Shown here in pieces: positions 34,531 to 43,994 of a stretch of DNA of 64,000 nt; position 1 is the first letter of the stretch, and the number at the start of each line of letters is the position of its first letter. Source of the DNA: Desulfolutivibrio sulfodismutans DSM 3696 (GTDB lineage Bacteria > Desulfobacterota > Desulfovibrionia > Desulfovibrionales > Desulfovibrionaceae); the NCBI RefSeq assembly GCF_013376455.1, contig NZ_CP045504.1, positions 3,927,001-3,991,000 on the forward strand, read 5' to 3'. Position numbers and translations under genes: made by a program. The notes under the pieces were generated by a model. It was given only the letters and a program-made list of their open reading frames with translations, did not search any database and was not told where the DNA came from.

Positions 34531-35682
34531 ATGCCCCAGACAGCACTCGGAACCCGCTTCGCATCCCCCGCACGCAGCCCCGAAAACGAACTCGACCGCC
34601 AATACGCCATCATCACCAACCAGCAGATTCCGCAATTGCTTGATGCCGTCCCCATCATCGTCATGGTGCTCAACGGCAACCGCCAGGTGGTCTTCGGCAA
34701 CAGGATGTTCCTGCAGGCCGTGGGCGCGCGCGATGTGCGGGAGATGCTCGGCAAACGTCCCGGCGAGGCCTTTGGCTGCATCCATTCCGATCTGACGCCC
34801 GGGGGCTGCGGCACCACGGAGTTTTGCGTGGAGTGCGGCGCGGTGCGCTCCGTACTCAAGGGACTGCGCGGCGAGTGGAACGTCATGGAGTGCAACATCA
34901 ACCGCGAGGCCGCCCTGGGCGGCGGGGCGGAGTCGCTGGACCTTCGGGTGTGTTCCGCGCCGTATACGGTCAAGGGGGAGACGTTTGTGGTCTTTTCCAT
35001 CACCGACGTAAGCCACGAGAAGCGCCGCCGCATCCTGGAACGTATCTTTTTCCACGACATCTTAAACACCCTGGGGGGCATCAAGGGCATCCTGGAATTC
35101 GTCAAGGAGGAGGCCCCGGAGCACCTGCGGGAGGATGCCGAACTCATCCACGGGGCCATGATCTCCCTGTCCGAGGAGATCGTCAGCCAGAAACAGCTTC
35201 TGGCCGCCGAAAGCAACGAACTAGACGTCAATGTCATCGATCTCTCCGCCATGGACATTCTGGAGGTGTTGCAGCGCACCTTCCGCAATACGGACGAGGC
35301 GAAAAACCGGCGGCTGGTGATCGATGCCGGGGCGCAGCAGGCGGAGTTTCGCAGCGACTATGCGCTGTTGAAGCGGGTTTTGGGAAACATGATCAAAAAC
35401 GCCCTGGAAGGGACGCCGTCCGGGGGGGCCGTGACCATAAGCGCCACGGTTCTCGGGGGCTGGATCACCTTTTCGGTCCACAATCCGGGGTTTATCCCGC
35501 GCAAGGTCCAGTTGCACCTGTTTAACCGGTCCTTCTCCACCAAGGGCGCGGGCCGGGGCCTGGGCACCTATTCCATGAAGCTTCTGGCCGAACGCTACCT
35601 GGACGGCGAGGTGGGGTTTTCCACCTCCGAGGAGGAAGGGACCACGTTTTTCGTGCGCCTGCCGCTTAAGGGGCCGGAGTGA
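34531..35682 (+). CDS. PAS-domain histidine kinase with Cys-rich sensor
   Basis: A soluble kinase of 383 residues. The PAS domain (about 35-165) carries four closely spaced cysteines in FGCIHSDLTPGGCGTTEF then CVEC, a likely Fe-S or metal/redox site. The dimerisation helix has the phospho-acceptor in FFHDILNTLGGIKG. The ATPase domain has N-box NMIKNALEG and G-box GAGRGLGTYSMKLLAE. There is no membrane segment, so it senses a cytoplasmic signal. No response regulator is adjacent. Confidence 0.9.
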   Translation: MPQTALGTRFASPARSPENELDRQYAIITNQQIPQLLDAVPIIVMVLNGNRQVVFGNRMFLQAVGARDVREMLGKRPGEAFGCIHSDLTPGGCGTTEFCVECGAVRSVLKGLRGEWNVMECNINREAALGGGAESLDLRVCSAPYTVKGETFVVFSITDVSHEKRRRILERIFFHDILNTLGGIKGILEFVKEEAPEHLREDAELIHGAMISLSEEIVSQKQLLAAESNELDVNVIDLSAMDILEVLQRTFRNTDEAKNRRLVIDAGAQQAEFRSDYALLKRVLGNMIKNALEGTPSGGAVTISATVLGGWITFSVHNPGFIPRKVQLHLFNRSFSTKGAGRGLGTYSMKLLAERYLDGEVGFSTSEEEGTTFFVRLPLKGPE

Positions 35683-35711
35683 TGTCCGGGCCGTCTCGCG
35701 GCGACGCGCAA

Positions 35712-35746
35712 AAAAGCGGGAGAGGGCATGGCCCCCTCCCGCTTTT
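35712..35746. terminator. Bidirectional terminator between kinase and NHL gene
   Basis: AAAAGCGGGAG (35712-35722) pairs with CTCCCGCTTTT (35736-35746), with A-rich and T-rich flanks. It serves the kinase on + and the NHL gene on -. Confidence 0.8.
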
Positions 35747-35791
35747 CCTTTTCTCGCCGCAGGGTGACGGTTCGCGCCTTCCCCGGCGGGG

Positions 35792-37621
35792 CTATTCCAC
35801 ACCCATCAGAAGGAGCAGGGCTCCGGTGGGCGCGGGCACGGCGGCGCCGGGCGCGGCCGTTTCGATGCGGTTGTTGTGCGTGTCGGCCACGTAGAGCGCG
35901 CCCGACGGGCTCACGGTCAGCCCCATGGGATAGGAAAACTGTCCGTCCGCCCATCCCTCCGCCGTTCCAGTCGATCCCCCGCCGTAGACCGTCCAGTTCC
36001 CCGAGGTGTCCCGGACCTGGACGCGGTTGTTGTAGGCGTCGGCCACATAGATCTTCCCGGCGGCGTCCGCGGCCACGGCCAGGGGCTGTATGAACTGGCC
36101 GGGATTTGTCCCCTCCGATCCGATAGCCGTCCAGACGCCGGAGGTGTCGCGGATCTGGATGCGGTTGTTGCCGGTGTCGGCCACGTAGATCCTCCCGGCG
36201 GCGTCCACGAAGATGCCGGTGGGCCCGGTGAATTCTCCGGTCCCCTGGCCGGACGAGCCCATGGCCGTCCAGACGCCCGAGGTGTCGCGGACCTGGAGGC
36301 GGTTGTTGATCGTGTCGGCCACGTAGACGTTCCCGGCGGTGTCCGTGGCCACGCCGCAGGGCATCATGAACTCTCCGACCCCGGAGCCCAGCGTTCCGTC
36401 GCTGGTCCAGTTGCCTGCGGGGTCCCGGGTCTGGATGCGGCAGTTGGAGGAGTCGGCGACGTGGATCGTGCCGTCGGCGCGGCAGGCCACGCCTTGCGGT
36501 CCTATGAACTGCCCGGGGTCCGTGCCGTAGGATCCGATGGCCGTCCAGACGCCGGAGGCGCTGCGGACCTGGATGCGGGCGTTGCCCATTTCGGCCACGC
36601 AGAGCCTTCCCGCGCTGTCCGCGGACAGGCCAACCGGGGTGTCGAAGAAGCCGGGCAGCGAACTGCTCCCGCCCCAGAACACGGGCCACACGCCCACGGT
36701 GTCCTTCGTTCCGGCCTGGACGCTGAGCGAGGCGACCACGTAGATGCCCCCCGCGCCGTCCAGGGCGATGCCCGTGGGAGAATTGAAAAAGGATGTGTCG
36801 GATGTGTCCGCGCCGCCGTAGACCGTCCATGTCCCCCCGGCGTCGCGTATCTGGACCCGGTTGTTGTAGGAGTCGGCCACGTAGAGGGCCCCGGCGGCGT
36901 CCGCCGCCACGCCGGCCGGCCAGATGAACTGCCCGGCGCCTGTGCCGTAGGAACCGTAGGACGTCCAGTTCCCCCCGGTGTCGCGGACCTGGATGCGGTT
37001 GTTGCTGGTGTCGGCCACGTAGAGGGCCCCCGAGGCGTCCAGGGCCAGGCCCACGGGACTCTCGAACGCGCCCAGGCCGCTCCCCGGGCCACCGATGGTC
37101 GTCCACGACCCTCCGGTGTCGCGGACCTGGAGGCGGTTGTTATTGGTGTCGGCCACGTAGAGGTTGCCCGTAGCGTCCAGCACAAGGCCCAGGGGCCTGT
37201 CGAACTGCCCGGCGGCCGTGCCCGTGGAGCCGATCCGGGACCATGCTCCGGCGCTGTCCCGCACTAAGATGACGTCGTTGTCGCCGTCCGGGACGTAGAT
37301 CGTTCCGGAGGCGGACACGGCGATGGCGCGGGAGTCGGTAAAGCCGCCGACGGAGGCGTCGGGACCGCTCAGCGTGGTCCATGTCCCGGAAGCGTCGCGC
37401 TTCTCGATTTCGTTGTAGGTGGCGTTGACGATGTAGAACGCGCCGTCGGCGGAGCGGGTGATGCCTGTCGTTTTTCCTGCCCCGAAGGTGTAGTTCGGGG
37501 CGTCGGCCGGGGCCAGACGGGTGAAGGTCAGATCGGATGCCGCCATGGCCGCCGATGCGCACAGGATGAAGGCCATGATGAATTGTGAAAAAAGAAGATG
37601 GCGAATCCTTGCATGTTGCAT
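35792..37621 (-). CDS. Exported NHL-repeat beta-propeller protein
   Basis: 609 residues from ATG 37621, which has AAGGAG upstream; a longer form starting at 37654 is less likely. The signal peptide is MQHARIRHLLFSQFIMAFIL..ASAAMA (cleavage near residue 27). The rest is about 12 NHL repeats of ~45 residues with the core DAAGxxYVADTxNNRIQVRD and spacers such as GPGSGLGAFESPVGLALD, predicted to form one or two beta-propellers. It ends PAPTGALLLLMGVE, a tail resembling that of the first NHL protein. Probably periplasmic or surface located; ligand unknown. Confidence 0.88.
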   Translation of the reverse strand: MQHARIRHLLFSQFIMAFILCASAAMAASDLTFTRLAPADAPNYTFGAGKTTGITRSADGAFYIVNATYNEIEKRDASGTWTTLSGPDASVGGFTDSRAIAVSASGTIYVPDGDNDVILVRDSAGAWSRIGSTGTAAGQFDRPLGLVLDATGNLYVADTNNNRLQVRDTGGSWTTIGGPGSGLGAFESPVGLALDASGALYVADTSNNRIQVRDTGGNWTSYGSYGTGAGQFIWPAGVAADAAGALYVADSYNNRVQIRDAGGTWTVYGGADTSDTSFFNSPTGIALDGAGGIYVVASLSVQAGTKDTVGVWPVFWGGSSSLPGFFDTPVGLSADSAGRLCVAEMGNARIQVRSASGVWTAIGSYGTDPGQFIGPQGVACRADGTIHVADSSNCRIQTRDPAGNWTSDGTLGSGVGEFMMPCGVATDTAGNVYVADTINNRLQVRDTSGVWTAMGSSGQGTGEFTGPTGIFVDAAGRIYVADTGNNRIQIRDTSGVWTAIGSEGTNPGQFIQPLAVAADAAGKIYVADAYNNRVQVRDTSGNWTVYGGGSTGTAEGWADGQFSYPMGLTVSPSGALYVADTHNNRIETAAPGAAVPAPTGALLLLMGVE

Positions 37622-37684
37622 GACATACTCCTTGCCGAAAAAATGAATACGCACCGGTCATTTTTGCCGAGCATCATGCGCTAC

Positions 37685-37704
37685 GGAAAGGAGAATTCCT
37701 TTCC
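37685..37704 (-). promoter_or_regulatory. Inverted repeat upstream of NHL gene
   Basis: GGAAAGGA and TCCTTTCC form a perfect 8-4-8 repeat about 64 bases before the NHL start codon. Candidate operator. Confidence 0.35.
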
Positions 37705-37887
37705 TGGCACGCTGCAAAGGGAACACGACGCCTGGGCAGCTTCGGAAAAAAAACAGACGCCTGCGGCCGTGACCCTGGACGGATCGGCATGCGCCGCTCA
37801 GGCCGGTGGCATGCGCCGCGCCGCCTTGCCCTGGAGACGTCGGATGTCCATGGCCGTGTGCGGGATATCTCGATGGTCAGGAGTAGT

Positions 37888-37973
37888 GTGGTTAAAAATA
37901 ACTACACGCATGCCTTGTCCAGAGAAAAGAATGCTGCGCTGTCAGAAACAGATGTAGTTAAAAATAACTACAT
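37888..37973. promoter_or_regulatory. Pair of GTAGTTA-AAAA-TAACTAC palindromes
   Basis: Two copies of an 18-22 bp inverted repeat: GTGGTTAAAAATAACTAC at 37888-37905 and ATGTAGTTA-AAAA-TAACTACAT at 37952-37973 (9-base arms). Centres are 66 bases apart. Two near-identical sites on one stretch suggest cooperative binding by a dimeric regulator, which I cannot name. Confidence 0.55.
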
Positions 37974-38159
37974 GAGAAATTGCAACCTATAGCGACCATA
38001 CATGACGTCCGGCCAGGAACATCTCTGGTCGAATTTCTATCCTTGATTCAAAAGTATTGTCAATATACGTTGTGTTGTTTTGGAGATGAGTCGATCATGA
38101 GGTCTCGCTCGGCGCAGGTATCGTCGAGGTGGTTGGCGAGCTGCTTTCCAATCGCCGGG

Positions 38160-41100
38160 CTATCCGAAGGCCCGCAGTATCCCGACCAGGGCCGCCAGAA
38201 TGACCGGAATCTCCTCCCCCTCGTCCTGGGCCAGGGCCCGGGCCAGCCGTTCAAGGGCGTGTTCCAGAAGGAAACAGTGAAACATGGTCCACAAGGTTTC
38301 GTCGGAGGTCGGGACGAACGCCGCGCCCGCCGCCTCCTTCCGGTAGCCCGACCACAAGGCCGAAGCCGCTGTGAAGGCCAGGGACTCCACCCACGGGCCC
38401 AGGGCGGCGGCGTCGCTCTGACGTTCGCGGCACAGCCTCGCCGCGCCGACATGGGCCGCGAAAAACATGGACAGGCACATCCCGGCCACGTCGCGCAGCG
38501 GCGACCGCTTGATGCGCCGTTCGCTGACAGGCTTGTCCGTGTCGCCCTCGAAATCCCCGAACACGAAGTCCTTGCCGGTGTACAGCACCCGGGAAAGCGT
38601 CAGATCCCCGTGCAGCCGGGTTTTCACGGTGACGAACTTGCCTGCCGCAAAGCGGGAGAACACCCCGAGCATGGCCTTTTCCGAGGCCATGACCTCCCGG
38701 GCCAAAGCCGCATCCTCGTCGCCGAGCCCGGCCAGACGGCCTCGCAGGGCGGCCAGGGTGCGCCTGGCCAGGTTGCGCATGGATTGGTAAGCCGAGCGCT
38801 GGTAGAGCAGGGAAAAGGGCTCCGGCGCGAAACGTGCGTCCGTGGCGTCGGCGGCCAGGGCCAGATGCATCTGGGCGATGCGTTTCCCCAGGAGGTCGAG
38901 CATCTCCAGGTGAAAGTGCCCCAGGCGTCGGGCCAGAATCCGGGCCGCCTCGCGCGGCGGGGCCGCGTGCAGCGTGATGGGAGCAGGCGGGTTCCCCGCC
39001 GCCTCCGGGCCGGAGGCCAGGACGTTCTCCAGGGCCCGGGCCATGCCCTCGGCCACCAGGTCGAAGGCCGGGGTTGCGCCAAAGGCATGGGAGGTCAGAA
39101 GGGCCAGGACCGTGGCCTCCTCCTTGTGCGGGCGATGGCGCAGGACCGCATACGGAACCGGCGCATGGTCGCGGCAGGCGCTTTTGGCCAGAAATTCCAG
39201 AAGCTCCACCTCGTGATGCGGCCCCGGCTCCACCCGGGCGTACGTTTTGAGCGCCCAGGCGTTGTCCGCCGCCACGACCATGTTGCCGCGGGCGTCGCGG
39301 GAAAAACGGGACGGCGCGCCAACGGCCACAGCCGGACGGGCCCGGGACAGGGGCGTAACCGACAGTTCCTCCTGCCCGGCCAGGGCCTTCCGTCCCCGGA
39401 CCATAGCCGTACAAAAGGCTGTCCGGGCCGCGCTTACGGCAAAGCCGTTGACTAAAAGGGCCTGCTCCCCGGCCAGACGGCCCCGGGCGGCCACGGCCCC
39501 GGGATATTCCCCGGCCAGCCGCGTTCCGGCCTCGCCCCGGCTCAGGGTCAGAAGCAGGGGCAGGGTCACCGGCGACCCCTGCCTGGCGTACACGGCGGCC
39601 AGCACCAGCCAGACCGGGTCGTCGCCCCCGGGCAGGACATGGACGGCGGCCGTCTCCACCCGCAACAGGCCGGACAGTTCGGGGAAAAGCCGGGGCAGAT
39701 AGACGGGGAGCACCCGTTCCGCCAGGGTGCGGTGGAAACGCCGTCCCACCTCGCCGCTGTCGATTTCGGGAAGCTCCACCTCGGGGGGCGTCCAGCGGCT
39801 GCGGCCGCGCCGTCCGCGCCGCATGCCGTCCGCGTCCGGCGTCCGGGGCGGCGTCAGGCGGAACCAGAAATAGCTGTGGAAGCCCATGGGCAGCACATAG
39901 GGCGTGTCGCGGATGACCGGGAAGCGGGTGTTGCCGAAGACCTCCACGGGTTCGTCCCCGGCGTAGGCCGACAGGTCCATCTCCGCCACCTGGGCGTAGC
40001 GCGACAGGTTGACCACCACCAGGATGACCTCGTCGTCCAGACGGCGCACGAAGGACAAGACCTTGGGGTTGCCCGGCAAAACGAACTCCATGCTCCCCCG
40101 GCCCAGGCAGCGCAGGCGCTTGCGCATGGCGATGACCCGGCGCATCCACCACAGAAACGAGGTCAGGTTGTGTTCCTGGTTCTCCACATTGACGGCCTGG
40201 TAGTGGTATTCCGGATCGATGACCACGGGCAGGTACAGGCTGTGGGGATTGGCCCGGGAGAACCCGGCGTTTTTGTCCGGGCTCCACTGCATGGGCGTGC
40301 GCACCCCGTCCCGGTCGCCCAGGTGGAAGTTGTCGCCCATGCCGATCTCGTCGCCGTAATAGATGATGGGCGTGCCGGGGAAGGAAAACAGGATGAAGTT
40401 GATCAGCTCCAGCCGCCGCCGGTTGTTTAGCATAAGCGGGGCCAGCCTGCGCCGGATGCCCAGGTTGATGCGGGCCCGGGCGTCCTTGGCGTAGACCCGG
40501 TACATGTAGTCGCGCTCCTCGTCGCTGACCATCTCCAGGGTCAGTTCGTCGTGGTTGCGCAAAAACATGGCCCACTGGGAGGTCTCGGGGATGGCCGGGG
40601 TCTGCTCGAAAATGTCGATCAGGGGGAAGCGGTCCTCCATCATCAGCGACATGAAGATGCGCGGCATGATGGGGAAGTGGAAGGCCATGTTGCATTCGTC
40701 GCCGCGCCCGGCCCCGAAATAGGCCGCCGCGTCCTCGGGCCATTGGTTGGCCTCGGCCAAAAGCATGCGGCCCGGGTAATTTTCGTCCACATGGGCCCGC
40801 AGTTCGCGCAAAAAGGCGTGGGTCTCGGGCAGGTTCTCGCAGTTGGTCCCGTCGCGCTCGAAAAGATACGGCACGGCGTCCAGGCGCAATCCGTCCACGC
40901 CCATGGACAGCCAGAAGTCGAGGATCCGCAGCATCTCCTTTTTGACCCGGGGATTGTCGAAATTGAGATCCGGCTGGTGGGAATAAAACCGGTGCCAATA
41001 GTAGGCCTTGGCCTCGTGGTCGAAGGTCCAGTTGGATTGTTCGAAGTCCTTGAAGATGATCCGGGCGTCGGGGTAGCGATCGGGGGTGTCGGAAAAGACG

Positions 41101-41510
41101 TAGAAATCGCGCGCCGCCGAACCGGGTTTGGCCCTGCGGGCGGCCTGGAACCAGGGGTGCTGATCCGAGGTGTGGTTTAAGACCAGTTCCGTGATGACCT
41201 TCATGCCCCGGGCGTGGGCCGCGCGCAAAAAGGCCCGGAACTCCGCAAGCGTCCCGTAGTCGGGATGGATGTCCCGGTAGTCGGCGATGTCGTAGCCGTC
41301 GTCGCGCCGGGGCGAGGGATAAAACGGCAGAAGCCATATGGCCGTGATCCCCAGCCGCTCCAGGTGGTCCAGGCGGCTGGTCAGGCCTGCGAAATCTCCG
41401 ATGCCGTCGCCGTTTGCGTCCATGAAGGCCTTGATGTGCACTTCGTAGATGACCGCATCCTTGTACCACTGCGCGTCTGTCTCGCTTCCCGGTGTGCTTT
41501 GCGTCGTCAT
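38160..41510 (-). CDS. treS: Trehalose synthase-maltokinase fusion
   Basis: Interconverts maltose and trehalose and phosphorylates maltose to maltose 1-phosphate, feeding the GlgE glycogen route. 1116 residues from ATG 41510. The GH13 domain (about 1-560) has WYKDAVIYEVHIKAF, the catalytic regions GVDGLRLDAVPYLFER (nucleophile), MLLAEANQWP (acid/base) and FLRNHDELTLEM. The maltokinase part (about 600-1116) has KTRLHGDLTLSRVLYTGKDF and FVFGDFEGD. In relatives the first motif usually reads HGDLHLGQ, so the second histidine is replaced by Thr here. The kinase half is fused rather than separate. No other glg genes are adjacent. Confidence 0.93.
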   Translation of the reverse strand: MTTQSTPGSETDAQWYKDAVIYEVHIKAFMDANGDGIGDFAGLTSRLDHLERLGITAIWLLPFYPSPRRDDGYDIADYRDIHPDYGTLAEFRAFLRAAHARGMKVITELVLNHTSDQHPWFQAARRAKPGSAARDFYVFSDTPDRYPDARIIFKDFEQSNWTFDHEAKAYYWHRFYSHQPDLNFDNPRVKKEMLRILDFWLSMGVDGLRLDAVPYLFERDGTNCENLPETHAFLRELRAHVDENYPGRMLLAEANQWPEDAAAYFGAGRGDECNMAFHFPIMPRIFMSLMMEDRFPLIDIFEQTPAIPETSQWAMFLRNHDELTLEMVSDEERDYMYRVYAKDARARINLGIRRRLAPLMLNNRRRLELINFILFSFPGTPIIYYGDEIGMGDNFHLGDRDGVRTPMQWSPDKNAGFSRANPHSLYLPVVIDPEYHYQAVNVENQEHNLTSFLWWMRRVIAMRKRLRCLGRGSMEFVLPGNPKVLSFVRRLDDEVILVVVNLSRYAQVAEMDLSAYAGDEPVEVFGNTRFPVIRDTPYVLPMGFHSYFWFRLTPPRTPDADGMRRGRRGRSRWTPPEVELPEIDSGEVGRRFHRTLAERVLPVYLPRLFPELSGLLRVETAAVHVLPGGDDPVWLVLAAVYARQGSPVTLPLLLTLSRGEAGTRLAGEYPGAVAARGRLAGEQALLVNGFAVSAARTAFCTAMVRGRKALAGQEELSVTPLSRARPAVAVGAPSRFSRDARGNMVVAADNAWALKTYARVEPGPHHEVELLEFLAKSACRDHAPVPYAVLRHRPHKEEATVLALLTSHAFGATPAFDLVAEGMARALENVLASGPEAAGNPPAPITLHAAPPREAARILARRLGHFHLEMLDLLGKRIAQMHLALAADATDARFAPEPFSLLYQRSAYQSMRNLARRTLAALRGRLAGLGDEDAALAREVMASEKAMLGVFSRFAAGKFVTVKTRLHGDLTLSRVLYTGKDFVFGDFEGDTDKPVSERRIKRSPLRDVAGMCLSMFFAAHVGAARLCRERQSDAAALGPWVESLAFTAASALWSGYRKEAAGAAFVPTSDETLWTMFHCFLLEHALERLARALAQDEGEEIPVILAALVGILRAFG

Positions 41511-41683
41511 GGCCCGTCCTCGTCTCGCATGTTGCGGCGCTGGCCTTTTCCTGGCTTGCCGAGTGTCATCCTTCCCTCGTTTTCCCCCAGGCGTCAAGGC
41601 GGCGGGGCTTTGCGCGGAAGGCTGCCCGCCGGGTGAAAAACCCGCTTGATTGTTTGCCCGGCATCTGGTTTGTCTTTCTTCCC

Positions 41684-43024
41684 ATGATCGTCAAACTGAC
41701 CCTGGATAACTTCCTGGCCCACGGCGCAAGCGTCTTCGAATTCGCCCCGGGCCTAAACGTCCTCACCGGTCCCAACAACACCGGAAAATCCGCCGTGGTC
41801 GAGGCCCTGCGCTGCCTGGCCGAAAACCCCATCCCCAAGCACGTCATCCGCCATGGGGCCAAGGAGGCCCGGGTGACCGTGGAGCTTTCCGACGGAACCC
41901 GCGTAGCCTGGGTCAGAAAGCCGAAATACGCCGTCTACGAGCTTACCCCGCCCGGGGCCTCCGAGCCCCAGACCTACGCCAAGTTCAACCGCACCCCGCC
42001 CGAGGACGTCCTGGCCGCCCTGCGACTGAACCTCGTCCCCGTGGAAGGATCGGACGACATCGACGTGCATCTGGGCAACCAGCGCGAACCCGTGTTTCTG
42101 CTCGGCAAGCCCGGGTCGGTCATGGCCTCGTTTTTCGCCGCGTCCTCGGAAAGCGCCCACCTGATCGCCATGCAGAACCTGCTCACGGACAAGGTGCGCA
42201 AGGCCAAAAACGAGAAGCGCCGCCTGGAGGCCGCCGCCGACGCCGCCCGCCGCGACCTGGACCGCCTGTCCCGCCTGCCGGACCTGGAATGCGCCCTGGA
42301 GGTCGGACGCGACACGGAAGACCGGCTTGCCGTCCTGGCCCGGGACATCCCGGCCCTTCAAACCGTCCTTTCGCGCCGCGAAAGTCTCAAACGCCGTCTG
42401 GCCGCCCTGGCCGCCAGGACGGCCGCCCTGCAAACGCTTGCGCCAGCCCCGCAGCCCTTTGCCGTGGCCCCGTTGGCCCGCGTCGTCGAGAGGCAGACGG
42501 CGTTTCTCCGGTCGCGGGAACAGGCCGCCTCCCGCATCACGGCCCTGGCCGCCCTGGCCGCGCCGCCGACCCTGGCCGCCACCGCCGCCATGGACCGTCT
42601 GGCCGCCGACATGGCCCACGTCCGGGCCGCCCACCGCCGCATGTCCCGAAAATCCGCCGCCCTGGCCGTCCTGGCCCCGGCCCCCGAGGTCTTTCCCGTG
42701 GCCGCCCTGGCCGATCACCTGGCCGCACGCCGGGCCCTGGCCGCCAAAATGACGCGTCTGGAAAAGTCGCTTGCCCGGCGCGAACACCTTTCGCCGCCCC
42801 CGGAGGCCCAAAGCGCCGCGCCCCTGGCCGCCCTGGTGCGGGACATGCGCGCCCTGCGCCAGCGCCGGGATGCCGCCGCCGACGTCCTGGCCGGACGCGA
42901 CGCGCGTCTGGCCAGCCTGCATACGGATATCGAGGCCCGCCTGGGGCAGGTGGGCGTGTGCCCCTTGTGCGGCGGCGATCTGCGTCCCGAAACCTTTCTC
43001 GACGCCCCCCGGCGCGCCACTTAG
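41684..43024 (+). CDS. N-terminal half of a split Rad50/SbcC-like ATPase
   Basis: 446 residues from ATG 41684. It begins with the SMC/Rad50 N-lobe: LTLDNFLAHGASVFEF, then Walker A TGPNNTGKSAVVEAL (G29-S36). From about residue 155 to 420 it is Ala/Arg/Leu-rich and helical, as in a coiled-coil arm. It ends only 17 residues after CPLC (C426, C429), the zinc-hook motif that in Rad50 sits at the middle of the arm. No signature or Walker B is present. Those motifs are found in a separate protein at 46.6-47.3 kb in the same run of genes. An Mre11-like gene follows after 16 bases. Confidence 0.85.
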   Translation: MIVKLTLDNFLAHGASVFEFAPGLNVLTGPNNTGKSAVVEALRCLAENPIPKHVIRHGAKEARVTVELSDGTRVAWVRKPKYAVYELTPPGASEPQTYAKFNRTPPEDVLAALRLNLVPVEGSDDIDVHLGNQREPVFLLGKPGSVMASFFAASSESAHLIAMQNLLTDKVRKAKNEKRRLEAAADAARRDLDRLSRLPDLECALEVGRDTEDRLAVLARDIPALQTVLSRRESLKRRLAALAARTAALQTLAPAPQPFAVAPLARVVERQTAFLRSREQAASRITALAALAAPPTLAATAAMDRLAADMAHVRAAHRRMSRKSAALAVLAPAPEVFPVAALADHLAARRALAAKMTRLEKSLARREHLSPPPEAQSAAPLAALVRDMRALRQRRDAAADVLAGRDARLASLHTDIEARLGQVGVCPLCGGDLRPETFLDAPRRAT

Positions 43025-43040
43025 GCCCCAAGGATCGCTC

Positions 43041-43994
43041 ATGGAACTGCCGCGCCGCACCACCTGCGGGGTGCTCGTCATCCCCGACCCCCATGTGGCC
43101 GCCACCCCTCCCGGGCACCGCCTGGAGGGCTATACCGATCAGGTCATGGACAAGCTGGCCTATTGCCTGGACTACGCCGCCGCCCATGACCTCATCCCCC
43201 TTTTCCTCGGCGATCTCTTCCACTGGCCGCGCGAGAATCCCAACACCCTGCTGGTGCGCCTGATCGACCTTTTCCGGCCGCATGCGCCCTATACCCTGGT
43301 GGGCAACCACGACAAATACCAGGCCCGGTTCACCTCCGACACCTCCCTGGCCGTGCTCGCCGCCGCAGGCGTGGTGCGGCTTTTGGACGAACCCGGTCCC
43401 TTTTTGCGCATCGACACGCCCACCGGGCAGGCCATCCTGGGCGCGTCCCCCGACGCCACCCCCATCCCCCTGTCCTTCGACCATGCCGACGGCCTGGAAA
43501 CCGCGTGGTTCACCCACCACAACATCAGTTTTCCCGAATTCAAGGACCGCTTCCAGCACATCCGCGAGATCCCCGGGGTCACCTGGCTGATAAACGGCCA
43601 CATCCACCGGCCCCAGCCCTCGGTCACGTCCGGTTGCACCACCTGGGTCAACCCCGGCAACATCACCCGGCTTTCCTTCACCCCCCGCTCCCGCGACCGC
43701 ATCCCGGCCGCCGCCATCTGGCGGCCCGGCTGCACCGAACTGGAAAAAGTCCCCCTGCCGTGCCTGCCCTTCAACGAGGTCTTTCCCGACGCCGATTTTC
43801 CGCCGGAAGAAAACAACATCCCCCAGACCGAATCCCGGTTCCTCCTGGGGCTCGAACGCCTGGCCATGCGCCGCACCGCCGAGGGCGCGGGACTCAAAAC
43901 CTTCCTCCAGGCCAACCTGAATCCCGAAAATCCCGAGACCAGCCTCATCTGGGAACTCTACCGCGAGGTCACCCATGCCGAAAACGCCGAATAG
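43041..43994 (+). CDS. Mre11/SbcD-like metallophosphoesterase
   Basis: 317 residues from ATG 43041 (AAGGAT upstream). All calcineurin-like metal motifs are visible: VIPDPH (D16, H18), FLGDLFHWP (D58), LVGNHDKY (N89-H90-D91), AWFTHHN and INGHIHRPQ. The last ~90 residues are an extension, predicted to contact the ATPase partner. It overlaps the next gene by 20 bases. Position directly after the hook-bearing ATPase half suggests a nuclease partner as in Mre11-Rad50. Confidence 0.9.
   Translation: MELPRRTTCGVLVIPDPHVAATPPGHRLEGYTDQVMDKLAYCLDYAAAHDLIPLFLGDLFHWPRENPNTLLVRLIDLFRPHAPYTLVGNHDKYQARFTSDTSLAVLAAAGVVRLLDEPGPFLRIDTPTGQAILGASPDATPIPLSFDHADGLETAWFTHHNISFPEFKDRFQHIREIPGVTWLINGHIHRPQPSVTSGCTTWVNPGNITRLSFTPRSRDRIPAAAIWRPGCTELEKVPLPCLPFNEVFPDADFPPEENNIPQTESRFLLGLERLAMRRTAEGAGLKTFLQANLNPENPETSLIWELYREVTHAENAE

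Larger units (their letters stand above)
37622..38159. other. AT-rich intergenic region with palindromes
   Basis: About 540 bases without a convincing gene between the NHL and trehalose synthase genes, clearly more AT-rich after 37860 than its neighbours. It holds three inverted repeats (see separate entries). Nothing recognised in 37980-38159. Confidence 0.6.

Noticed and set aside
35876-37267. A 463-codon frame on the + strand antisense to the NHL gene
   Set aside because: Its repeats mirror the NHL repeats on the other strand, so it is a shadow of that repeat array.
38251-41469. A 1072-codon open frame on the reverse strand in another frame of the trehalose synthase gene
   Set aside because: It is a high-GC shadow: the other frame shows all catalytic motifs of TreS-maltokinase, and this one only shows low-complexity Pro/Arg/Gly.
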